A stretch of 43,636 nucleotides of DNA from an uncultured Acidimicrobiaceae bacterium. Lineage in GTDB: Bacteria > Actinomycetota > Acidimicrobiia > Spongiisociales > SHLN01. The translations under genes and the position numbers were made by a program. The stretch covers positions 1-43,636 of the forward strand of contig CAMYMH010000021.1 in the NCBI GenBank assembly GCA_947259275.1, in the 5' to 3' direction. Of this stretch, positions 17,626-27,652 are shown piece after piece. Each line of letters begins with the position of its first letter. The stretch's first letter is position 1. The notes under the pieces are model-generated. The model was not told the DNA's origin and made no database searches. It saw only the letters and a list, made by a program, of their open reading frames with translations.

Positions 17626-18653
17626 TGCGGGCGCTCATCAAGTCCGGTGATGGGCCCGGCCTGACCCTCGAGGAAATCCCCGCCCCCGTCCCCGGCATAA
17701 ACGAGGTTGTCATCGATGTCAAACGGGCATCTATCTGCGGTACCGATTTGCACATCTTCGACTGGGACGATTGGGCCCGCCGGACCATCTCGATTGGCAT
17801 GGCCGTCGGTCATGAGTTCGCCGGTGTCATCTCGGCCGTCGGCGACGAAGTGATCGGGCTGGGGATCGGCGATCGGGTGTCGGCCGAGGGGCACATCACT
17901 TGCGGGCACTGTCGTAACTGCCGGGCCGGGCGGCGCCACTACTGCCGAAACGCCGAGGGCATCGGCGTCAACCGGGCAGGCGCCTTTGCCGACCAGGTGG
18001 CGGTTCCGGCGGTAAACGTGTTCCCGCTGCCGGACGACATAACCGACGATGTCGGTTCCATTCTCGACCCGCTGGGCAACGCCACCCACACCGCGCTCAG
18101 TTTCGACCTGGTCGGCGAGGACGTACTCATTACCGGGGCGGGACCCATCGGCCTGATGGCCACGGCGATCGCCCGCCATGTCGGTGCCCGCTACATCGTC
18201 GTGACCGACATCATCGACTACCGCCTGGCACTCGCCGAGAAGATGGGCGCCGACCGGGCCGTCAAGGTCGGGGACACGCCCCTCGAAACCATCGAGCACG
18301 ATCTCGGCATGGTGGAGGCCTTCGATGTCGGGCTGGAGATGTCGGGTGCGCCGGCAGCTCTTTCGGCCATCCTCCGCACCATCAACCATGGGGCCAACAT
18401 CGCGCTGCTCGGCATCCCATCCGGCCCATTCGAGATCGACTGGAACCAGGTGATCTTCAAGGGTCTGACGCTCAAAGGAATCTACGGGCGCCGCATGTTC
18501 GAGACCTGGTACAAGATGACGTCCATGCTCCACAGCGGGCTGGATATCACCCGCGTCATCACCCATCGTTTCCCGGTTGAGCAATACCAGGAAGCCTTCG
18601 AGACCGTCCGGGGCGGCAAAGCCGGGAAGGTCATCCTCGACTGGGGCCGATGA
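17625..18653 (+). CDS. tdh: L-threonine 3-dehydrogenase
   Basis: This zinc-dependent medium-chain dehydrogenase oxidises L-threonine to 2-amino-3-oxobutyrate with NAD+, feeding Kbl. The 342 residues keep the catalytic zinc ligands C38, H63 and E64 ([15 protein letters not shown]). They also keep the structural zinc cysteines C93, C96, C99 and C107, at the same numbering I recall for E. coli Tdh. The Rossmann motif is [13 protein letters not shown]. Translation is coupled to kbl by a one-base TGATG overlap. A composite palindromic repeat begins five bases after the stop. Confidence 0.96.
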   Translation: MRALIKSGDGPGLTLEEIPAPVPGINEVVIDVKRASICGTDLHIFDWDDWARRTISIGMAVGHEFAGVISAVGDEVIGLGIGDRVSAEGHITCGHCRNCRAGRRHYCRNAEGIGVNRAGAFADQVAVPAVNVFPLPDDITDDVGSILDPLGNATHTALSFDLVGEDVLITGAGPIGLMATAIARHVGARYIVVTDIIDYRLALAEKMGADRAVKVGDTPLETIEHDLGMVEAFDVGLEMSGAPAALSAILRTINHGANIALLGIPSGPFEIDWNQVIFKGLTLKGIYGRRMFETWYKMTSMLHSGLDITRVITHRFPVEQYQEAFETVRGGKAGKVILDWGR

Positions 18654-18657
18654 GATC

Positions 18658-18833
18658 TTCCCCGCTCTGAGGGAGGGGTGGGCGAGCGAAGCGAGGTCGG
18701 GGTGGGGGGCAACCCTTCGGGTTGCTTGGCAGTTGCTTCGCAACTGCTTGCGTGGCTCAGCAGGAGTTGCGGAGCAACTCCCCAGGTGTCCTTCCCAGGG
18801 ACGTTGTTGACACCTTCCCCTCGAGGGGAAGGA
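18658..18833. repeat. composite palindromic repeat, copy 2 (between tdh and rhomboid gene)
   Basis: The element opens with TTCCCCGCTCTGAGGGAGGGGTGG, nearly the same as copy 1. It then has hairpins GCAACCC/GGGTTGC (18709-18725), GCAGTTGC/GCAACTGC (18729-18747) and GGAGTTGC/GCAACTCC (18763-18781). It closes with the same perfect 20-bp palindrome as copy 1, at 18813-18832. The GGAGTTGC/GCAACTCC hairpin also occurs inside the DUF512 gene. It fills the gap between convergent tdh and rhomboid genes, so it may also stop transcription from both sides. Confidence 0.87.
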
Positions 18834-18840
18834 AGATCGA

Positions 18841-19581
18841 CTAGGGAAAGGTTGCCCACCTCGGGGTGCGGTGGGCCTGGAGGCGGCGGAGGAGGGGGAC
18901 CCGGAGCAACAGGGCGATGACGACGCCGAACAGGAACCCCGCCACATGGGCTTCCCAGGCGACGTTGGAGGCAGGGTCGATCCCAAACTGGCCGACGAAC
19001 CAGAAGCCGATGAAGAGGGCGGCGGGGACCGCCACGAAGAATACGAAGACCAGGCTGAGGATGCGGTGGGTGGGAAACAGGACGAGATAGGCCCCCATCA
19101 CCGCGGCGATGGCGCCCGAGGCGCCGACCAGCGGAATGGTGGAGTCCAGGTTGAAGGCGGCGTAGCCGAGGGTGGCCACGATCCCTCCCGCCAGATACAT
19201 CCCGATGTACCCGGCTCTCCCAAAGGCCTCTTCGACGTTGTTGCCGAAGATCCACAACGACCACATGTTGAACGCCAGGTGGGCGATGCCTCCGTGAAAG
19301 AACATCGACGAGATGATGCTGAGGTACACGATCTTGTCGGGGAACACCTCGGCCCCGAGGTCGGATTCCTCACAGCGCCCGCTGGTGATCTCAATGCGGT
19401 CGAGCGGATCGCCCGCGCGGATCTCACACGGGATGGCGGCGTATTCGTATGCAAACCGGTCGGCCTCCGCCTCGGAATTCTGGGGCTGGATGGCGAAGAA
19501 GACCGCGACGTTGATGGCGATGATCGCCAGCGTGATGACCGGACGGATGACGGTGGGGTTGATGTCTCGGATCGGGATCAA
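18841..19581 (-). CDS. rhomboid family intramembrane serine protease
   Basis: Rhomboids cleave membrane proteins within the bilayer. The 246-residue product has about six membrane segments. It has the HGGIAHLAFNMWSLWIFGN block of loop 1 and TM2, the catalytic serine S155 in VGASGAIAA, and the catalytic histidine H212 in WEAHVAGFLFG. The long first loop contains two cysteines, C52 and C70, that could form a disulfide outside. TTG 19581-19579 is the likely start, because homologous sequence begins IPIRDINPT and no ATG or GTG lies near. It diverges from the small gene at 19622. Substrates are unknown. Confidence 0.92.
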   Translation of the reverse strand: MIPIRDINPTVIRPVITLAIIAINVAVFFAIQPQNSEAEADRFAYEYAAIPCEIRAGDPLDRIEITSGRCEESDLGAEVFPDKIVYLSIISSMFFHGGIAHLAFNMWSLWIFGNNVEEAFGRAGYIGMYLAGGIVATLGYAAFNLDSTIPLVGASGAIAAVMGAYLVLFPTHRILSLVFVFFVAVPAALFIGFWFVGQFGIDPASNVAWEAHVAGFLFGVVIALLLRVPLLRRLQAHRTPRWATFP

Positions 19582-19608
19582 AGGGTGGTTCCTGTGGCGG
19601 CGAGCGGC

Positions 19609-19614
19609 GATAAT
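19609..19614 (+). promoter_or_regulatory. -10 box before the 60-residue gene and tlyA, leaderless-type
   Basis: GATAAT lies 7 bases before ATG 19622 in the 40-base divergent gap with the rhomboid gene. It would drive the small gene-tlyA-nadK-recN run as a leaderless mRNA. Confidence 0.45.
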
Positions 19615-19621
19615 GGCCGAC

Positions 19622-19804
19622 ATGGATACTACGCGCATCGAAGAACTTCTCACACAGCTGGCGACCGCCGACCCGGCGGAGGCGCCCGACCTGGCAGATG
19701 AGCTGACCGCCACGCTGGCCGACGCTCTCGACCAAGCTGGCCCCAGCGAGCCCGAAGCCGAGGAGCCGCCGGCCACCACCGAGGCCGACGGCGGCACTCC
19801 CTGA
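19622..19804 (+). CDS. small acidic protein upstream of tlyA, function unknown
   Basis: This 60-residue protein begins MDTTRIEELLTQLATADPAE, a predicted helix, and ends in a Pro/Glu-rich disordered tail. No known domain is recognised. Support for it being real comes from the -10 box set for leaderless translation, the tight link to tlyA (its TGA lies in a CTGA overlap), and the presence of a small gene at the same position in M. tuberculosis (Rv1693, from memory; similarity not checked). It might be a leader peptide that couples translation into tlyA, whose own start codon is weak; this is inference. Confidence 0.7.
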   Translation: MDTTRIEELLTQLATADPAEAPDLADELTATLADALDQAGPSEPEAEEPPATTEADGGTP

Positions 19805-20598
19805 GCCGTAATCGTCTCGATGCCGAGCTGGTGCGCCGCCGCCTCGCCGACTCCCGGTCGAGCGCCCGGCGACTCATTTCGGAAGGCCGGGTGACGGTTG
19901 GGGGAGTGGTTGCCCCGAAACCGGCCACCATGGTGGGTGCCGATACCCCGGTCGAACTGACCGGCCCGGGTGCCCGCTTCGTCGGCCGGGGCGGAGACAA
20001 GCTTGCCCATGCCCTCGAGGTGTTCGCCATCGACGTCAGCGCGGCCCGGGCCGTCGACCTCGGCGCCTCCACGGGAGGGTTTACCGATTGTCTGCTTCAG
20101 GCCGGGGCGGCCTCGGTGACCGCGGTGGATGTCGGCTACAACCAGCTCGACTACCGGCTGCGGGAGGATCCCCGGGTCAGCGTCCACGAGCGAACCAACG
20201 TCCGCACCATGGACCCGGCCGTGCTCGGTGAGCCGTTCGATGTCGTCGTGGGTGACCTCTCCTTCATCTCACTCGAGCTGGTGATGCCGGTGATCGCTCA
20301 GCTGGCGACCGCCGATGCCGCCATCGTTCTGCTCGTCAAGCCCCAGTTCGAGGTCGGCAAGGGCCAGGTAGGCCGCGGAGGCCTCGTAGACGACCCCAAG
20401 CTGTGGGCGCAGGCGGTCCACCGGATCGTCGATGCGGCCGCCTCCCATGGTCTCGGGGCCCGGGGAATTGTGGCCAGTCCGCTGCGCGGGGCTTCGGCGG
20501 GCAACCGTGAGTTCCTAATCTGGTTACAGCCCGGCCGGGCCGATCTGCCGGCCGGCGCACTCAAGCAAGCCTTGACCACAGAGGGAACGGCGCAATGA
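19801..20598 (+). CDS. tlyA: TlyA family 2'-O-rRNA methyltransferase
   Basis: TlyA methylates 16S and 23S rRNA riboses; loss gives capreomycin resistance in mycobacteria. The protein has an S4 RNA-binding domain (RLADSRSSARRLISEGRVTVGG), a short linker and an RrmJ-type methyltransferase core. That core contains RGGDKLAHALEVF, the SAM motif AVDLGASTGGFTDCLLQ, VDVGYNQLDYRL, DLSFISLELV and LVKPQFEVGKGQVGRGG. I take CTG 19801 as the start: it gives 265 residues (M. tuberculosis about 268) and restores the conserved opening SRNRLDAELVRR. GTG 19831 is the fallback but would remove the first ten residues of that block. It is coupled to nadK by ATGA. Confidence 0.93.
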   Translation: MSRNRLDAELVRRRLADSRSSARRLISEGRVTVGGVVAPKPATMVGADTPVELTGPGARFVGRGGDKLAHALEVFAIDVSAARAVDLGASTGGFTDCLLQAGAASVTAVDVGYNQLDYRLREDPRVSVHERTNVRTMDPAVLGEPFDVVVGDLSFISLELVMPVIAQLATADAAIVLLVKPQFEVGKGQVGRGGLVDDPKLWAQAVHRIVDAAASHGLGARGIVASPLRGASAGNREFLIWLQPGRADLPAGALKQALTTEGTAQ

Positions 20599-21419
20599 AC
20601 ATCGGTCTGGTGCTCCATCCCGAGCGAGCCCGCGCCACCGAGGTGGCTTACGAGGTCATTGCCGGCGCGACCGCCCGCGGGATCAAGCTCTTCGCCGCCG
20701 ATGATGAGGCGGTAAACCTGCCGGGAGTCGAAACTGGCGACTTGGAGACGACCGAGCTGGTGTTGTCGATCGGTGGCGACGGGACTGTCCTCGAGGCGGT
20801 GAAGCGAGCCCTTCCGCTTGGTGTCCCAATCCTCGGCATCAACCTGGGCCAGGTGGGCTTCCTGGCCGAGATCGAGGAATCGCAGATCGAGGAGACGCTC
20901 GATCGCATCGAGGCCCGCCAGTGGGGGATCGAAGAGCGCATGACTCTCAAGGCTGAGATCGAGGATGGCCCGACTGCGCATGGTCTGAACGACATCGTGA
21001 TCTCCAAACGAATGGTGAACCGGCTGGCTCCGCTCTCGGTCATCGTCGATGGCGTCCCATTTCGGACCTATCGGGCAGACGGCATGGTGGTAGCGAGCGC
21101 CACCGGCTCAACCGCCTACAGCTTCTCGGCCGGGGGCCCCGCCGTCGATCCGGGGTTGCGGGCGCTGTTTCTGACCGCGGTTGCTCCCCACTCCCTCTTC
21201 AGCCGAACGCTGGTGTTCGAACCCGACCGGGTGCTGGGGTTCGTGGCCGGGTCGGATCGGCCGATCGGCGTAGAGGTTGACGCCTCAGACCTCGGGGAAC
21301 TGGCGAACGGCCAGGGAGTTCAAGTTACCGCCGGCGACATCGACGCTCGCTTCGCCACCATGGACGGCAAGCGGTTTCCCCACACGCTCCAGCACAAGCT
21401 CGGGCTCGACGGTGATTGA
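20595..21419 (+). CDS. nadK: NAD kinase
   Basis: NadK phosphorylates NAD+ to NADP+ using ATP or polyphosphate. The 274-residue protein contains the signature LVLSIGGDGTVLEAVKRALP and PILGINLGQVGFLAEIE. LNDIVISKR, YRADGMVVASATGSTAYSFSAGGPAVDP and the C-terminal VTAGDIDARFATMDGKRFPHTL region follow. Gene order tlyA-nadK-recN is widespread in Gram-positive bacteria and actinobacteria. ATG 20595 overlaps the tlyA stop. Its last eight bases overlap the GTG of recN. Confidence 0.97.
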   Translation: MNIGLVLHPERARATEVAYEVIAGATARGIKLFAADDEAVNLPGVETGDLETTELVLSIGGDGTVLEAVKRALPLGVPILGINLGQVGFLAEIEESQIEETLDRIEARQWGIEERMTLKAEIEDGPTAHGLNDIVISKRMVNRLAPLSVIVDGVPFRTYRADGMVVASATGSTAYSFSAGGPAVDPGLRALFLTAVAPHSLFSRTLVFEPDRVLGFVAGSDRPIGVEVDASDLGELANGQGVQVTAGDIDARFATMDGKRFPHTLQHKLGLDGD

Positions 21420-22998
21420 CGAGCTCCGGGTCGTCAATCTCGGAGTCATCGAGGACGCCACCATCGAGCCGGGACCCGGCTTGGTGGTGGTATCGGGCGA
21501 AACCGGAGCCGGCAAGACCCTGCTCCTGGGAGCCCTCCGGCTGTTGCTGGGCGGCACCGCCCGGAGCGACGCCATCGGGCCCCACGGTGACGAAGCCCGG
21601 GTCGAGGGCCGCTTCCTCGATGAGGTCGAGACCGTCGTCGCTCGGCGTATCACTGCCGCCGGCCGCAACCGCGCTTACCTCGACGGATCCATGGTGCCGG
21701 TAAAGGAGCTCTCCGAACGATTGGGGGGGCGGGTGGAGGTGGTCGGCCAGCACGACCACTTGCTGATTACCCGGCCCGGTTCGGTGCGTGACCTGCTCGA
21801 TGGCTCGCTCGATGCCGAAGGTCGAGAGGCGCAGCGGCGCTATGCCACTGCCTGGACGGCACTGCGGGAGGTCGAGGCGGCCCAGTCCGAGCTCGGAGGC
21901 GACCGGCGGGTCCTGGAGCGGGAGCTCGACCTCCTGCGGCATCAGGCAGAGGAAATCGAAACCGCCGGGTTCACCCCCGGGGAAGATGCCTCCCTCGCCA
22001 CCCGCGCCACCCGGCTGCGCCACCGCGAGGAGCTGCAATCGGAGCTGACCGCCGCCTACGAGGCGCTGACCGGCGCCGAGGGCATCGACGGTGCCGTCGG
22101 CCGCATCGGCCGGGCCGAATCCCTCGACCCCACCCTGGGGCCGCTCCTGGAGCTGGCCGCCGGGATGCAGGCGCAGGCCGCCGAGCTGCGGGCCGGCCTG
22201 CGGGAGGCAGTCGAAACCCTCGACCACGATCCCGGGGAGCTGGAGCAACTGGAGGACCGCATCGCCCTCCTCAATGATCTCAAGCGCAAGTACGGTGCCG
22301 ACCTCAACGAGGTGCTCGGGTTCGGATCGGAAGCCGCCGCCCGAGTCGCTGAAATCGGAGCGCTCCTCGGCCGCGCCGATCGGCTGGCGGCCGAGCTGAC
22401 CGAGGCCGGGGCGAGGGTGGCCGCGGCCGGGGAGAGCCTCAGGGCCGCCCGCATGCGCGGCGCCAAACAGATCGGGGAGAGCGCCACCGATCATCTACGC
22501 CAGCTCGGCTTCGAGACCCCGGTGGTGGAAATCGCGGTCGCTCCCTCGCAGCCCGGTGCCCGCGGAGCCGACGCGGTCGAGCTGCTCTTCTCGTCGGATG
22601 CGGCCATCGCCGCGGCGCCGGCGAGCAAAGTAGCTTCGGGAGGAGAGCTGAGCCGCCTCGTATTGTCACTTAGGTTGGCGGCCGGCGTGGGCGACGCGGC
22701 CATCATCGCCTTCGACGAGATCGATGCCGGCATCGGCGGAGCGACCGCTCTGGCGATGGGCGAGAAATTAAAGGGATTGGCGGCGGGAAGGCAGGTGCTA
22801 TGCGTAACCCACCTGCCGCAAGTGGCAGCCTTCGCCACCACCCACTACGTGGTCGATCGAGACGGCGCCACCGCGACGGTCCGGCCGGTGGTTGGCGAGG
22901 AGCGAGTCGGTGAGGTTGCCCGCATGTTGTCCGGTCTGCCGGAGAGCGAGCGGGGGCAGGAGCACGCCGTCGAATTGCTCAATCTCGGCGCTCAGTGA
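21412..22998 (+). CDS. recN: DNA repair protein RecN
   Basis: RecN is an SMC-like ATPase acting early at double-strand breaks. The 528-residue protein begins MIDELRVVNLGVIEDATIEP, with Walker A GETGAGKT at 29-36. A long coiled-coil middle is rich in Glu, Ala and Arg. The ABC signature is ASGGELSRLVLSLRLA, Walker B is AIIAFDEIDAGIGGATA, and the H-loop region CVTHLPQVAAFA completes the ATPase. GTG 21412 fits the conserved N-terminus; the frame upstream overlaps nadK. No SOS box was seen near it, so it is expressed with nadK. It is slightly shorter than E. coli RecN (about 553), mainly in the coiled coil. Confidence 0.96.
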   Translation: MIDELRVVNLGVIEDATIEPGPGLVVVSGETGAGKTLLLGALRLLLGGTARSDAIGPHGDEARVEGRFLDEVETVVARRITAAGRNRAYLDGSMVPVKELSERLGGRVEVVGQHDHLLITRPGSVRDLLDGSLDAEGREAQRRYATAWTALREVEAAQSELGGDRRVLERELDLLRHQAEEIETAGFTPGEDASLATRATRLRHREELQSELTAAYEALTGAEGIDGAVGRIGRAESLDPTLGPLLELAAGMQAQAAELRAGLREAVETLDHDPGELEQLEDRIALLNDLKRKYGADLNEVLGFGSEAAARVAEIGALLGRADRLAAELTEAGARVAAAGESLRAARMRGAKQIGESATDHLRQLGFETPVVEIAVAPSQPGARGADAVELLFSSDAAIAAAPASKVASGGELSRLVLSLRLAAGVGDAAIIAFDEIDAGIGGATALAMGEKLKGLAAGRQVLCVTHLPQVAAFATTHYVVDRDGATATVRPVVGEERVGEVARMLSGLPESERGQEHAVELLNLGAQ

Positions 22999-23023
22999 TC
23001 GGGTGGGCACGCTGCGCGCGTGA

Positions 23024-24726
<1,703 letters not shown>

Positions 24727-24727
<1 letters not shown>

Positions 24728-25269
24728 TGGCCGGTTTCCGCCGCCGCCGCGGAGACATCGTGTATCAGGGCCCCGGCATCACCGTCGGCAGCTACCGGTA
24801 CGACACACCAGACGGAGGGACCATGACCCGAGAGGTCGTGCACGCCCACCAGGGCTCGGTGGTGGTGCTGCCCTACACCGGGACTCAGGTTGTGCTGCTG
24901 CGCCAGTTTCGGGCGCCGGTGGATGCGGTCATCTACGAGCTGCCGGCCGGCAAACGGGATGTGGAGGGTGAGGACCCGGCCGCGGCCGCCCGTCGCGAAT
25001 GCATCGAGGAGGCGGGGCTGGACCCGGGCCGACTCACGCTGCTGCTGACGTTCTTCAACACACCGGGATACAGCGACGAGGAATCGTGGCTGTATCTGGC
25101 CGAGGATCTCACGCCGGTTGAGGCGAATCCGCAGGGACCGGAAGAGCTGGCCGCCGAAGTGGTTGAGCTGACTCTGGATGAGGCGCTCGGGTTGGTCGCG
25201 TCGGGCGAAATCAAGGACGCCAAGACCATCATTGGCTTGTACGCTGTTAGTCGGAGGTTGTTGGCATGA
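24727..25269 (+). CDS. Nudix hydrolase, ADP-ribose pyrophosphatase-like
   Basis: The 180-residue protein resembles the ADP-ribose pyrophosphatase subgroup (NUDT5/NudF), which yields AMP and ribose-5-phosphate. The region GSVVVLPYTGTQVVLLRQFRAPVDAVIYELPAGKRD precedes the Nudix box, whose core RRECIEEAGL is intact with the upstream Glu in GEDP. The loop after the first Gly is one residue longer than the textbook pattern. FNTPGYSDEESWLYLAEDL is typical of this subgroup. ATG 24727 overlaps the pyrG stop, and the end overlaps ald. The pyrG-nudix-xerD order matches mycobacteria (Rv1699-Rv1701, from memory). Confidence 0.92.
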
Positions 25270-26384
25270 TCGTCGGCGTCCCGACTGAGATCAAGACCCA
25301 TGAATATCGGGTGGCGCTCACGCCCGCCGCCGCCCGTGAGGTCGTCGAGCACGGCCACCAGGTGCTGCTCCAGTCCGGCGCCGGCACGGGAAGCGGTCAC
25401 CGCGACGACGACTACGTTGCCCAGGGGGTTCGCATCGCTCCCTCCGCCGAGGACGTATTCGAGGCCGCCCAGATGGTCCTCAAAGTCAAGGAGCCCCAGC
25501 CCGGCGAGGTTGCGATGCTGTCTCCCGGCCAAGTGCTGTTCACCTACCTTCACCTGGCGGCCAACAAAGACCTCACCGTCAGCCTCCGCGACTCGGGGGC
25601 CATCGGCATCGCCTACGAAACCGTCGAGCTGGCCGACCATTCACTTCCACTGCTGGCACCCATGTCTGAGATCGCCGGTCGCATGGCCACCCAGGTGGGC
25701 GCCTACTTCCTCGAAAAGGCCGAAGGCGGCCGGGGCATTCTCCTCGGGGGAATTCCGGGGGTCATGCCCGCCAAGGTGGTGGTGGTGGGCGCGGGGATGG
25801 CCGGCGCCAATGCCGCGGTCATCGCCATGGGAATGCAGGCCAGGGTGGTGGCGCTCGACCGCAACCCCGACAAGCTGCGCCAGCTCAACTCCCTGTACCT
25901 GGGGCACATCATGACCCTCTCGTCCAACCGGCTCACCCTCGAGGAGCAGGTGGTCGATGCCGACCTGGTAATCGGCGCCGCGCTGATTCCGGGTGCGTCG
26001 GCACCCAAACTGGTGACTGAGGACATGATCCGCAGCATGCGGCCGGGCTCGGTGGTAGTCGATATCTCGATCGACCAGGGCGGCTGCTTCGAAACCAGCC
26101 GGCCGACGTCACACGATCATCCGGTCTACGAGCTGTACGGGGTGGTGCACTACGCCGTCACCAACATCCCCGGAGCCGTCCCTCAAACCTCAACCTATGG
26201 GCTGACCAACGCCACCCTGCCGTACATTCTCCAGCTCGCCGACCGGGGCGTGGAGGGTGCCGTCAACCTGAACGGAGCCCTTCGATCCGGCATCAACGTG
26301 GCAGGGGGTTCGGTGGTTCACCCGGCGGTGGCCGAAAGCCTCGACCTCGAGTACCGCACCGTGGCCGAGGTGCTCGGGTTCTAG
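25266..26384 (+). CDS. ald: alanine dehydrogenase
   Basis: Ald reversibly converts L-alanine and NAD+ to pyruvate, ammonia and NADH. The 372-residue protein begins MIVGVPTEIKTHEYRVALTP, including the substrate-binding Arg15. It has VLKVKEPQPGE with the active-site lysine and LFTYLHLAANKDLT with the catalytic histidine. The NAD-binding VVVVGAGMAGANAAVIAMGM, VDISIDQGGCFETSRPTSH and the late VHYAVTNIPGAVPQTSTYGLTNATLPY follow. All are family-diagnostic. ATG 25266 overlaps the Nudix stop. Its location between nudix and xerD is not part of the mycobacterial order I recall, so it is probably an insertion in this lineage. Confidence 0.96.
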   Translation: MIVGVPTEIKTHEYRVALTPAAAREVVEHGHQVLLQSGAGTGSGHRDDDYVAQGVRIAPSAEDVFEAAQMVLKVKEPQPGEVAMLSPGQVLFTYLHLAANKDLTVSLRDSGAIGIAYETVELADHSLPLLAPMSEIAGRMATQVGAYFLEKAEGGRGILLGGIPGVMPAKVVVVGAGMAGANAAVIAMGMQARVVALDRNPDKLRQLNSLYLGHIMTLSSNRLTLEEQVVDADLVIGAALIPGASAPKLVTEDMIRSMRPGSVVVDISIDQGGCFETSRPTSHDHPVYELYGVVHYAVTNIPGAVPQTSTYGLTNATLPYILQLADRGVEGAVNLNGALRSGINVAGGSVVHPAVAESLDLEYRTVAEVLGF

Positions 26385-26399
26385 TGATGAGTCGCTGAC

Positions 26400-27278
26400 G
26401 TGTTGTCACAGCACGTCGAGGAGTACTTGGCGTCACTGTCCGGTGAGCGAGGCCTCTCCCGCAACACGGTGGCGGCCTACCGGCGCGACCTCACCCAATA
26501 CCTCACCTACCTCGATGGGAGAGCGGCCACCACCGCGCGGGTCGGCGGCTTTGTGAAGTCGTTGCACGACCGGGGACTGGCTTCCAGCTCGGTGGCCCGC
26601 AAGACCGCGGCGGTGCGGGAGTTCCACCGCTTTCGGGTGGCCGAGGGTCTGGCCCGCGACGATCCGACGCGTCTAATGGAGCCCGCCCGGCGTCCCCGGG
26701 CGCTCCCAAAGGCGCTGACTCTCGACGAGGTGATGGCCCTGCTCGAGACGCCGGAGGCGACGACGCCGCTTGGCCGGCGGGACCGGGCGATCCTCGAATT
26801 CCTTTACGCCACCGGCGCCCGGGTGTCAGAGGTTGTCGGCCTCGATCTCGAAGACATCGACCTCGACTCGGGTTCGGCCATCGTGACCGGTAAGGGCGAC
26901 AAGCAGCGGCTGGTGCCGCTGGGCGGCTTCGCAGTCCGGTCCATCGAGGCTTACCTGCCAGACCGCCTTGCCATGCGGACGCCCGGGCGCGATCCCGGGG
27001 CACTGTTCCTGAACGCTCGTGGTGGCCGGCTCACCCGTCAAGGATTGTGGGGCATCGTGCGGAAGGCCGCCGGGCGAGCCGGGATCGCGGCCGAGCGGGT
27101 GTCGCCCCATGTGCTCAGGCACTCGGCGGCCACCCACATGGTGGAACGGGGTGCCGACCTGAGGTCCGTCCAACAACTGCTCGGTCACGCTACAATTACA
27201 ACGACACAGGTGTACACCCGAGTGACCCCGCAACACTTGCTCGAAGTGTACGTCACGTCTCATCCACGGAGTAGATGA
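26400..27278 (+). CDS. xerD: tyrosine recombinase XerD
   Basis: XerD acts with XerC at the dif site to resolve chromosome dimers. The 292-residue protein has the N-terminal core-binding domain EYLASLSGERGLSRNTVAAYRRDL. Its catalytic residues are Arg in ATGARVSEVVGLDL, His and Arg in SPHVLRHSAATHMVERG, His in LLGHATITTTQ and nucleophile Tyr in VYTRVTPQHL. The single XerD-like gene next to scpAB agrees with the chromosome-segregation theme here. GTG 26400 is taken as the start; it follows ald by 15 bases. The stop overlaps the dksA-like ATG. Confidence 0.95.
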   Translation: MLSQHVEEYLASLSGERGLSRNTVAAYRRDLTQYLTYLDGRAATTARVGGFVKSLHDRGLASSSVARKTAAVREFHRFRVAEGLARDDPTRLMEPARRPRALPKALTLDEVMALLETPEATTPLGRRDRAILEFLYATGARVSEVVGLDLEDIDLDSGSAIVTGKGDKQRLVPLGGFAVRSIEAYLPDRLAMRTPGRDPGALFLNARGGRLTRQGLWGIVRKAAGRAGIAAERVSPHVLRHSAATHMVERGADLRSVQQLLGHATITTTQVYTRVTPQHLLEVYVTSHPRSR

Positions 27279-27640
27279 TCGGAAACGCTATGACAATCGA
27301 CCTCGACAACGCACGCAAGATTCTGCTCGAAGAGCGGGACAAACTGGTGCACCAGCTCGGTGAGCTCGGCTCAGACGAGAACGGGGACTTGCGCTCCGAC
27401 CTCGACTTCGGAGAGGGCTTTGCCGACGCGGCTGCCGTCACCTCGGAGCGCACCGAGGTGCTCGGAATTGTCGAGACGCTGAAGAGTCAGCTGGACGACG
27501 TCAACGAGGCCGTCGTCAAGCTGGATGACGGCACCTACGGCACTTGTCACTCGTGCGGCAAGGAGATCGGTGCGGCCCGAATGGAGGCCCGCCCCTTCTC
27601 TCTCTACTGTGTGGATTGCAAGACCCGCCGCTCCGCCTAG
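27275..27640 (+). CDS. TraR/DksA family zinc-finger protein
   Basis: This 121-residue DksA-like protein would bind the secondary channel of RNA polymerase. It has a predicted coiled coil (ARKILLEERDKLVHQLGEL, with a second helix VETLKSQLDDVNEAVVKLDDG). The C-terminal four-cysteine zinc finger is GTCHSCGKEIGAARM, then YCVDCKTRR. The short acidic loop between the coils is DFGEGFADAAAVTSERTEVL. ATG 27275 overlaps the xerD stop (ATGA); a second ATG at 27290 is also possible. Members in actinobacteria include RbpA-independent regulators such as CarD-like or DksA proteins, so the precise role is not assigned. Confidence 0.9.
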   Translation: MIGNAMTIDLDNARKILLEERDKLVHQLGELGSDENGDLRSDLDFGEGFADAAAVTSERTEVLGIVETLKSQLDDVNEAVVKLDDGTYGTCHSCGKEIGAARMEARPFSLYCVDCKTRRSA

Positions 27641-27652
27641 CGCAGCCCGTCG

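Noticed and set aside
16227..18833. CRISPR array or transposon ends
   Set aside because: Repeats are not regularly spaced, have different internal hairpins, and no transposase or cas gene is near.
21325..22494. A 389-codon minus-strand frame in recN
   Set aside because: Antisense shadow of RecN without recognisable motifs.
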